Source: Thozetella sp. PMI_491 (Eukaryota; Ascomycota; Sordariomycetes; Chaetosphaeriales; Chaetosphaeriaceae). From it: a stretch of 64,000 nucleotides of DNA. The position numbers and the translations under genes were made by a program. The stretch lies in assembly GCA_021432635.1 (NCBI GenBank), contig MU270016.1:776324-840323 (forward strand), given 5' to 3'. The notes under the pieces were generated by a model, which saw only the letters and a list, made by a program, of their open reading frames with translations, did no database searches and was not told the DNA's origin. Positions 56,543 through 64,000 of the stretch are shown here, piece by piece (the stretch's first letter is position 1; every line of letters begins with the position of its first letter).

Positions 56543-58376
56543 TCAGTAGAGCAGGATATCAAAGCTAAGAGCTACACTGTCCTGCCACGTGAAGTCTTGT
56601 GCTGTCTGCCTGAAATGCCATATATTCTCAAGCAGCGGCAATATCCGCGCACGATGTTGAAGCGATGCGTGCATTAGCGGTGAAGAAGAGAATACATCGC
56701 GAAAGAACTGCTCATCCTGCGGTTCTGCGACACAGCCGCAGATGTACAGAGGGTACACCAACGTGGATAGGTGCTGTCTAGCACTTGAGGTTCGAATCGC
56801 GTCCAAGATAGCACGTTTTGAACTGCCTATGCCTTGTAGCTCTTGGAAGTCGCGAAATACCAAATGAAGATATATAAGTGCCGTGTGAGCGTAAACATAA
56901 CTTATGTACTCCACTGGACCGGATTCCACGCCGCATGGGCGGGAAGCAGTGCCCTCAATAAACTCGAAAGCCTGTAGGCCGTGCTCGATAAGACCTAGGT
57001 GGATGTCTTTTGATATCATGTCCGCTGTTCTTTTCATCTTTTCATGGTCGAAAACCTTCTCTTTCAGGGCTTGCGTCTTGTACTGGTGCAGTTGAGCGAT
57101 GCGGCCGATTTGGATCATGACCCAGTTTTTGCAGCCCATGACGTCCTGTAGCTGAATCTGACAAGCCACGTCTCCGCTAAACAAAGTTTTCGGCCATGAG
57201 GACGACGCTGTTCCTGCCGTCACCGAGAACATAATGTCAAGCCATATCATGGTGGCGCCAAGGACTCGAAAACTCGTCAGGTCTGCCCGTCCACCTCCAT
57301 TTTGTCCTGTGATATCGTCTTTGCCGCCGAGAACGGCTGTTGTTTCGTCTGACAGGCCAACGCCACTGAACCCTCTTTCGTGCACCGATAGGAGCATGCT
57401 GCTCAGCACGCGGAGATGGGCTTGCCACCCGTTGCTCTGGCCCGTAAAGAGCTACCTGGCTGTCAGCATTGGTCATGAACTGGTATATTGCAGCTTATCA
57501 TAGAGGAGAAGAGAGTACCATACCTCTAAAAATAACAACTGAAGAATGGAAGCTGCAATTCCGATTCCGTTGTTAGGGCAAGAGCTGCCAGCCGACCGGT
57601 GGACGAGTTCCAAGGATGCGGCCAGGTGGCTCTCCTGCCGTCCCAGCTCAGTCATGTGCCATGCCTTAGACTCTTTCGGCCGCATGCATATCCGCCGGTG
57701 GTACGCACTTGTCGCAAGAGCCGCATGGTAAAGAGGCTTGTTGTTTAACAACATTGACAGCAGCCATCCTCGGCCGCCTTGTGCGATATCAGGCCGGTAG
57801 AAGGGATACTGTAAGGGAAATACCGAGTCTAAAAAATGCATCAATAGGATGTAATCGTCTACGGAAGCTTCCTCCAATAGCGCAGTCCGTGGCTGAGCCT
57901 CTCGTGCTGGCGATAGCGTATTCTAGTAACGTGTAAGTACGGAGTATAGCTACCCGACTTAAGCACGGGGGGAGGTGGGTACCAACAGGGAACACATCCG
58001 GTACAAGGCGGGGCTCCGCGTCTTCCGGGATGCGACTTTTCACCTTTGACTGCGATGTGGGCTCAAGCCGTAAGATTGGGCGTGAGCTCACCGACTTGTT
58101 CAGGGGCTTGGGTGCCAACATGGGCGGCTGGCCCAACTTGGTGGCAGTCCCACTGCGATGCATACGCTTGGAGGTACTCCGCACGGCGCCCGCTAGGCCG
58201 ATGAGGATTGTCCTTCTTTTCTGACTATTGTCCATCCAGTCCGGCTTGGGGCCGTAGCCGTAGCAAGTGATGGCAAGCGACGTGCATGTCGAGCAGAACG
58301 GCTGTCCTTCGTCGCATTTCTTTTTGCGTAAGCGGCAGGTCCAGCAGCCCCTTTTGCTTCGGAGCAGGCCGCTCAT
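56543..58376 (-). CDS. Zn2Cys6 transcription factor
   Basis: Three exons on the minus strand, 58376-57983, 57906-57524 and 57451-56543, give 561 residues. The binuclear cluster is perfect: Cys 11, 14, 21, 28, 31 and 38, with RGCWTCRLRKKKCDEG. Intron 1 has a weak GTACCC donor and a CAG acceptor, chosen because it alone keeps the frame; the junction is therefore moderately certain. Intron 2 joins LQLLFLE to LFTGQSNGWQAHLR, the classic start of the fungal-specific transcription factor domain. The rest is helical to the end. It is nuclear and binds CGG-type half sites; targets are unknown. Confidence 0.88.
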
Positions 58377-58694
58377 TATGGTAAAGATCGTCTCGGTAAC
58401 TGCCCATGCGAGAGCTTAACTTAGATATTGTTCGAGGCCCACTCGATAGATCAATCGCCGCATCTATCAAATCTTTATTCCGACATTATCGTAGGAGGTG
58501 AAGGCAGATTACGGGAGCTCGGGGCCAGTTCGGGAGCTAAAGAGCCGACCGAAGTTCACCCGAGGCCTGCTCTGACGGATAAGCCGCCGATGTACATTAG
58601 AAACACACGTTAGAATACAAGTGGAAATAGTTAACAAGTGCATGGGGCTGTGAAATTGTTCCCTTTTTGATCGTATATGCTGAAATATATATCA
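58377..58694. other. intergenic, no gene seen
   Basis: 318 bp between the start of the transcription factor gene and the end of the small secreted protein gene; holds the promoter of the former. Confidence 0.45.
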
Positions 58695-59163
58695 CTAAGA
58701 ACTCTCCTTCTTGAGCGCAGCGCACCCACGAAGCGAGAAGCTTTTCCACTGCCCGCCTGCACTAGGCACAGCGCAGGTGTCCAGCGAGGCCGTGACCCCA
58801 TCACCCGTGCACTCCTTTCCACTGTGAAGGAAGACTGTTTTAAACTCATGTATCAGCTCCGTTTAGACGATGCCAAAGAACAGGGGTGGCAGGTTACTCA
58901 CTTTCACATCCCTCGTCGAGGTAAATAACCTTGGCACTTAGGATGCTCTTGTCCGAAATGGGCGAGCAGTGATTCTCCGTCTTGCTCCAAGTTCCAGTGG
59001 AGATGGAAACTCCGGTAGAGCAGTTGTCTTCGTAGCTGAAAGAGACAATAGACAATAGACCTTCGGCGTAGGCAAGACTTGAGGACTCTTGGCTTCTTCG
59101 GAGAGGGGAAGCAGCCGCACAAGCAGCGAGCAAAGAGAATATCGAAACAGAGTATCCCTTCAT
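58695..59163 (-). CDS. small secreted six-cysteine protein
   Basis: Two exons on the minus strand, 59163-58902 and 58834-58695, joined by a 67-bp intron (GTGAGT..CAG), give 133 residues. A signal peptide (MKGYSVSIFSLLAACAAASP) leads to a mature chain of about 113 residues with six cysteines: in DNCSTG, ENHCSP, DEGCEI, KECTGDG, DTCAVP and RGCAAL. Exon 2 overlaps a longer frame that has no such pattern, so this splice form is supported by the even cysteine count and the clean end. I do not recognise the family. Size and cysteines fit an effector or antimicrobial-type secreted protein; this is inference only. Confidence 0.72.
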
Positions 59164-59791
59164 ATTGGCGCTAGAAGGTCAATAATATTCACTTTTATTC
59201 TCCGACGCGTATCTCGATTTTCGTGCCACTAGTATCTAGATGGGCCGCGTAGATGACCCGAGTTGTGAGCGTGGGCTCAAGAGTTATTTGAAGGTTTTCA
59301 TGATGCTGGCTCTCCTAGGTGTTTCAAGAAATACCCGCCTTGTGCGTGATCCAATCTATGCTCCTCCAATAGCCCTTCGCGATAATATCAACCGGTTTGT
59401 TTCTGCCAGTACATTAATTCCGGGCAAATATTGATATATTGCGCGAATGTGGGGTAATGCAATTTGCAGAGAGACGATTGGTTTTGACAACTTTAATCCC
59501 ATCAAGCGAATCCAGACGCGAATATACAGAGAGGCGTTGAAGTCAGGTGTAGCGTCATGATCCTGCTGAGGAACGGCGCAGTCATGAAAAAGAAAAATGG
59601 ATACTCCGACGCGCCGAAAGTGCTTTAAACCCGAGCTCAACGAAGCAACAATCATTGAGACGAAGCATTGTCTCTATTCTTGATCCTTCTATCAACTCCA
59701 GAAAGGAGTTCACTTAATTATCTCTTCTAAAAAATCCCCGTCCTTTAATTTGCGTCATTGAATCCCGGCATAATTGGTCGACCATGTTTTC
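59164..59791. other. intergenic, no gene seen
   Basis: 628 bp with chance frames; upstream region of the small secreted protein and 3' end of the membrane protein gene. Confidence 0.5.
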
Positions 59792-60577
59792 CTATTCTAG
59801 TGCGCTATCCTGCTCACATTCTTCGTCTTGCTCTTGCTCCATTGCAAGCAAATAGTACTCCAGCTTCTCCGACCGAGCAAGAACAATAGCATAGACCAAG
59901 TATGCCACACTATCTCCAATGTCAGGATCCACATCAGATGAGCTGCCTGTCCACCAGTTCGGTGGCTACTCCATGGCTAGTTAAAGGTGAGAATAAATGA
60001 CTTACAAGCAGACAAAATCGGCCACAGCTCGGACAATTGCGGCGATGGTCTCCAGCTTGATCTGCACAATGTGGCTCGTGTCACCCTTCGCTGCGAGCGA
60101 GCTTATGTACCACGCCGCGTAGCAGAGCAGCACGATTAACGCCAACCATAAGTTGAGAAACACCACGACTATGGCAAGGACAGTGCTTCGCCTGAAATTG
60201 TAGCAGTCGCCAATCTCCCATGAGGTAATCCCACCGGAAACAAATATTGACAGAAGTGACTTTGTCGGTATTAGCTAGCGTAAACGCATCCACTAGGAAT
60301 ATGCTGTAAACGCTGATGGCAGAAAGCTAGGACTCACAGTAAGCAGAGACAGGGCATCGGCAATGACGGAGACGATAACCCAAACCAAATCGTTCAGATA
60401 ATATCTCCTCACCCAAGGGTCATTAGAATTACGCAGCTCCGCCCTGCGGGTGAAGGCGGGGGCAATAATTGACACTAGTACGGACAGGATCGAGAGCAGG
60501 ATTAAAGTGTATGGAAGGAGGAACCGGAAGGCACTTGGGCGGACCACAGGGCCCTTCTCCTCAGTGTCTTGGGCCAT
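59792..60577 (-). CDS. four-helix membrane protein of unknown function
   Basis: Three exons on the minus strand, 60577-60338, 60274-60006 and 59942-59792, give 219 residues. Frame changes between exons make short, unrelated-looking frames, but splicing yields one coherent protein. Hydrophobic segments lie at about 19-42 (LLPYTLILLSILSVLVSIIA), 64-90 (LVWVIVSVIADALSLLTLIP), 108-135 (VLAIVVVFLNLWLALIVLLC) and a weaker one near 145-190. The C-terminus is acidic (AMEQEQDEECEQDSALE). I do not recognise the family; it resembles small fungal membrane proteins of unknown role. The acceptor of exon 3 is the least certain because two other AG sites lie close by. Confidence 0.7.
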
Positions 60578-61820
60578 TCAAGCAAACGCTCGTAGTTAAC
60601 TGTTATCTTTGAGAACACAGCATGGTCCCGTCCGACCTCTGGGCTGGAAGAGGCGGGTTCCTATATGCACAAGATAATTAGCCCGAGAGCTGACGGAAGA
60701 GGCCGCCTTGCATTTTGTACATTGTGGCGCGGCAGGTGCCCGGTGGGTTGCGCTGTGGACATCCTCGGGATATCAATCAACCGTCTTATGCTGCCAGCCG
60801 ATGGCCACATTCACTATTCCTGTTGTAGCCACAGGAAGTCCTTGCTATTTCTAGCTCTTGGATTAATACAAGGAAAACTGCCAAAATTTAATCCGGGCAA
60901 CTGGAAAGCTGGAAGCAATCGGTCATGTAACTGGTTCTGCGACACTCCACTGTAGTCTATGAGAATAGCCCAAAGGGCAACGCGGCGACAGCGTTGGTGG
61001 CTAGTATGCCTGTCAAACCGCAGCGGATCGACGGCGGTGATGCTACTAATGTTGAAGACCAAAAGTAAAAAGCTGATCATTCGCGAAAAAACTATGATCC
61101 GTACAGCTGAAACCTAGCCGCATAAAGCAGGTCGTGGAATCTAGCGTTCTGAGCTGGAAGAAAAGAGACTCATACAATTCAGGACGTCCAAAACGGCAAC
61201 TAAGCTCACAACAGTTGACGATGACAGCTGATAATTTTAATTTAGTTAGATGCCCTAGAGCGATGAAGATAGACTAGTTACAGACTGCTACGACAATGGT
61301 TTCATTTTCAATGTCTACACGAAGATCGCCAGCACTTGGCCGTCTTTTGCGAGAGCATGTAAGGATCGGGATGCACAATAGATATCTAACTGTGATCAGC
61401 CTCAAATTCAATAGTACAAAGACCAAGAGGCATGCATTGATTATATCCGCCAATGCTTGGATGCCCGGTGATTATCGTGGCTATTACGAATGGGGATGCT
61501 GCGCCACTGTTCGATGCTTTTGTTGCGCTGATGAGGTGGTCGTTGATATATGACACTGACATCCCGAGAACTAGGACTCCTAGAATGTGCTATTAGACGC
61601 TCTACCTAATTCTAGCAGGATTATGGCAGGGCAAGATATAGGGGACTTTGCTGAATTTTGGAGATATATGATTTACTTTACAAATTAGCTCATAATTCTA
61701 CGCCAAAAAAAAATACGACGTCTAACGTGTGTTATCTGAAAGACAAGAAGGGGGTATCCCCGAAACGTCACTTGAATTCCCTATAATTCGCCGAGAAATT
61801 TTGAAATCTTCCTTTAAACC
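60578..61820. other. intergenic, no gene seen
   Basis: 1.2 kb. Frames of 85-96 codons occur on both strands without motif or splice partner. An AT-rich part (61560-61720) ends in an A-run near 61706. Confidence 0.5.
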
Positions 61821-62694
61821 TCAACCCGTATTTTCCTCAGCCATCCACCTCCTCATTGCGCTATTCTCCACCACTCTCAGCCCCCCATCTGCTCTAAAAA
61901 CCTCTCCACCTGCCTTCTGCTCTCTATCCATCCTCGCATCAAACTTCCCCATGGCTATGCCCACCAAACACCGCCCCATCTCCTCGGTCGGGCTGTGCAG
62001 GCTCGCAAACCGACTCATCAGTGGCAGTGCCGCCGCGCGGGCGTACCTAGCGAATGCCCCAGGATCTGGTACAAACGGCGCGATAGCCGCATGCCCCTTT
62101 GGGTCGACTGCGGCCGGTCTGGGGGCCTCGATGTGGAAGCTGTCTGTGACTAACTGCGACAGCTGCATCTCTGTCTCACCCTTGACTCGGGCTTGTAGCG
62201 TCGTGAATGCCCCCGGGTTCTGTGTTGCGCTGAGGCCAGAAACATAGATAAAGCGGAACGGGGATGCCGGTGTGGTGGCGGCCGACGGCGAGACGAGTCG
62301 CGAGAAGGTCTCGGCGGCAGCAAGGGCGTATGTCTTTGTTATTGTTACGTATTCACTAGAGATAACCTATCAGCCTTGGACATTCAAGACCCTGACTCTT
62401 CAGTCAATGGAAGGTGGCCATAGCATTCACTCACTCCTTCCCGACTTTAGTTTGCGAAATACCGAGCGCCCATACCACTCCATTGGCTCCCTGAAGCTGT
62501 CTGAGGACATCGGGCCCGTAGGCCCCGAAGTTGGTGTGTGTGATGACGTGCACGCGCGGGTCCTTAGCCTCCTCGGCCATCGGCACCGGGCGTCGGGAGA
62601 GGATTGAGATTCGTGTTATTTCGGAAGTCCTTAGCATGGCGTCGAGGACGGCAGAGCCGACCAGACCGGTGGCGCCCGTGAGGATGAGATGCAT
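61821..62694 (-). CDS. NAD(P)-binding Rossmann-fold protein (atypical SDR / NmrA-like)
   Basis: Two exons on the minus strand, 62694-62435 and 62355-61821, with a 79-bp intron (GTGAGT..TAG), give 264 residues. The N-terminal MHLILTGATGLVGSAVLDAM is a textbook nucleotide-binding loop (GATGLVG), followed by ILSRRPVP at the end of strand 2 and WALGISQTKVG at strand 4. After the splice TKTYALAAAETFSRL and RFIYVSGLSATQN (strand 5) continue the fold. The length is typical. No YxxxK catalytic pair in the classical position is seen (KTYALAAAETF is near it), so it may be a regulatory or atypical dehydrogenase. It is probably cytosolic. Confidence 0.85.
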
Positions 62695-63789
62695 GTCTTG
62701 ACTGGAACCGTCACCTACGGTTGGGGAGTGCGTGGAAGTCGCTGTGGAGAACAGGTAGGACGGAAACCATCCAGGAATGGGTTCAAATAGGCTTTTATAT
62801 TTTGGTATACAGATAAAGGCGACCTACGGCTGGTTCCGTCGAGCCGCCGCTACGGAACATCAAAGTCGGGGCCGGGATAGCGGGATAGCGCTAACGCCAC
62901 TGACGTGGGCAAAACACTACCCCGATCCAACAGCCGTTCTTAGCTGACTCATTTCACGACGAGCTGCCTCCCATAGCTACCTGGGGCTATTGTAAGCTAT
63001 GTTCAAATTCGTCGAATGTGGGTCCGAAACGCCCTGCGAGCCTCATCTTCGGCCGGGCCACTCCAAGGCCGATAAACTTTAGGAACTAGGGATGTTAGGG
63101 TTGTATTCGTTCTAAAGCGTCCGAGCCCTTCCATGCCCCATCCTGACCAGACCGCGTTACTAGTATTTGATTCGCCTTGCGCTGCGCCGCACACCGCAAC
63201 GCAGATCAGAACCGCCCTCCATGGCACTAGTAGCTCCATAAGGGAAGATTCGAAGTGTAGCTAAAGCAAAGCTAAAAGTTGTGTCAGAAAAGCCGGCAAG
63301 TCAACACAGCAACACACCAGACGGCAGCTAGTATTCCGATGTCTTGAAGAAGACTAATGTACACACAATTATTTCCTACACTGATTTTCGTTGTTAGTTT
63401 ACTTGAATAGCTTTTCTCTCACCGTTTCTTTATCTCTAGGTAATTTAATAGGCTACGTGCGGTGGAATGGCTACTTCCGTCGAATATTGCACATCTCTAC
63501 TAGACACATTACTCAAGGCTCCAGCTATGATGCATGCTTGCGTGGCTTTGCATGGCATGCATGTTGTACTAGTATTGGCTTAAAAGCAGGCAATCGCAGG
63601 CAATCAAAATTGCATTTTTGCTCACACACGGGTCAGCAGTGTCCCGCCACTTTTTTGTTGTTGGTGGTGTGCATTACCCCGCCCGAGATCAGGCTCCTAG
63701 CATCACGACACTTTCTGGAAATCCAGAGAGTTGTGACGAACAGTTGTTAAGCTAAATCTATATTCGAAACCACAATACTGCCTCATGCC
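62695..63789. other. intergenic, no supported gene
   Basis: 1.1 kb. A minus-strand 78-codon frame (63239-63003) starts with a signal-like stretch but has nothing else to support it. The upstream region of the gene at 63790 is T-rich (for example near 63645-63660). Confidence 0.45.
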
Positions 63790-64000
63790 ATGGCGAAAGG
63801 AGAGAGTTCGACACACACGAGGGTTGCTGCTGCTCCGAGGGGCAGCGTGAACCTGACAGACCTACGATACTCAATCTCGCAGACCAGGACAAACTTCACG
63901 AGGGTTCGCGGACATGTGCGGAGTAACCAGCTGGACGACGGAATAAAGCCCGATTTCATCACGTTCGTCTCTCTCGCGTGTGAGATATATCGGGATGCCG
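63790..64000 (+). CDS. 5' end of a gene cut by the window edge
   Basis: ATG at 63790, in a good context (GCCATGG), opens a frame of 70 codons that is still open at base 64000. The start (MAKGESSTHTRVAAAPRGS) is followed by DLRYSISQTRTNFTRVRGHV and DFITFVSLACEIYRDA. The last part resembles leaders of some fungal protein-kinase-domain proteins linked to non-self response, but this is a weak resemblance from memory. No domain can be called from 70 residues. Confidence 0.6.
   Translation, partial: MAKGESSTHTRVAAAPRGSVNLTDLRYSISQTRTNFTRVRGHVRSNQLDDGIKPDFITFVSLACEIYRDA

Noticed and set aside
60814-61080. Minus-strand 88-codon frame beginning with a hydrophobic stretch
   Set aside because: No domain, odd composition after the first 17 residues, and no splice partner found.
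63003-63239. Minus-strand 78-codon frame with a signal-peptide-like start
   Set aside because: The first 22 residues look secretory, but the rest has no pattern and no cysteines; too short to support alone.
61700-63789. CRISPR or prokaryotic-type features
   Set aside because: No regularly spaced repeats were found anywhere, and the DNA is clearly eukaryotic with spliceosomal introns.

Overview
The window looks like nuclear DNA of a filamentous ascomycete (Pezizomycotina; class not resolved from sequence alone). The evidence is short introns of about 50-90 bases with GT..AG ends and CTAAC/CTAAT-type branch sites, HET-domain and Zn2Cys6 genes, an AT-rich repeat block that looks RIP-mutated, and no long operon-like arrays. 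All exon structures were read by eye from splice signals and frame continuity; no transcript or database evidence was available.

Left part (1-25.6 kb): an AT-rich decayed repeat and a 363-bp element with 52-bp terminal inverted repeats are followed by mostly accessory genes. There is an ankyrin-type protein with a HeLo-like N-terminus (1800-5120), a second helical-bundle orphan (6302-8688, minus), an amino acid permease, a divergent pair of HET-domain genes (11197-13212 minus, 13767-16316 plus), a secreted FAD-linked oxidase, a GPI-type WSC protein, an alpha/beta hydrolase, and a protein joining a helical N-terminal domain, a degenerate kinase domain and a ZZ zinc finger (23340-25644).

Middle part (25.6-46.4 kb): a transposon-like relic with a 78-bp coding tandem repeat, an F-box protein, a seven-exon multicopper oxidase with a likely GC-AG intron, a five-exon secreted fucose-lectin-like protein, a Dal5-like transporter, a disordered protein with a Cys-pair C-terminus, a tyrosinase pseudogene, a third HET gene, and a cytochrome P450 preceded by a six-codon uORF whose stop overlaps the P450 start codon.

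Right part (46.4-64 kb): a PP2C phosphatase, a secreted alpha/beta hydrolase, a GPI-anchored GH76 (Dfg5/Dcw1-type) protein, a cAMP-receptor-like seven-helix receptor, a Zn2Cys6 transcription factor, a small secreted six-cysteine protein, a four-helix membrane protein, a Rossmann-fold protein, and a gene that runs off the right edge.

Functional reading: the main theme is non-self recognition and programmed cell death (three HET proteins, three proteins with NLR-type helical N-termini, possibly a further one at the edge), mixed with secreted oxidases, hydrolases and lectins that face the environment. No polyketide synthase, NRPS or terpene synthase core is visible, so the oxidases and P450 do not form an obvious secondary-metabolite cluster. 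The most unusual candidate is the helical bundle / pseudokinase / ZZ-finger protein, whose order of parts resembles the animal necroptosis executor MLKL.
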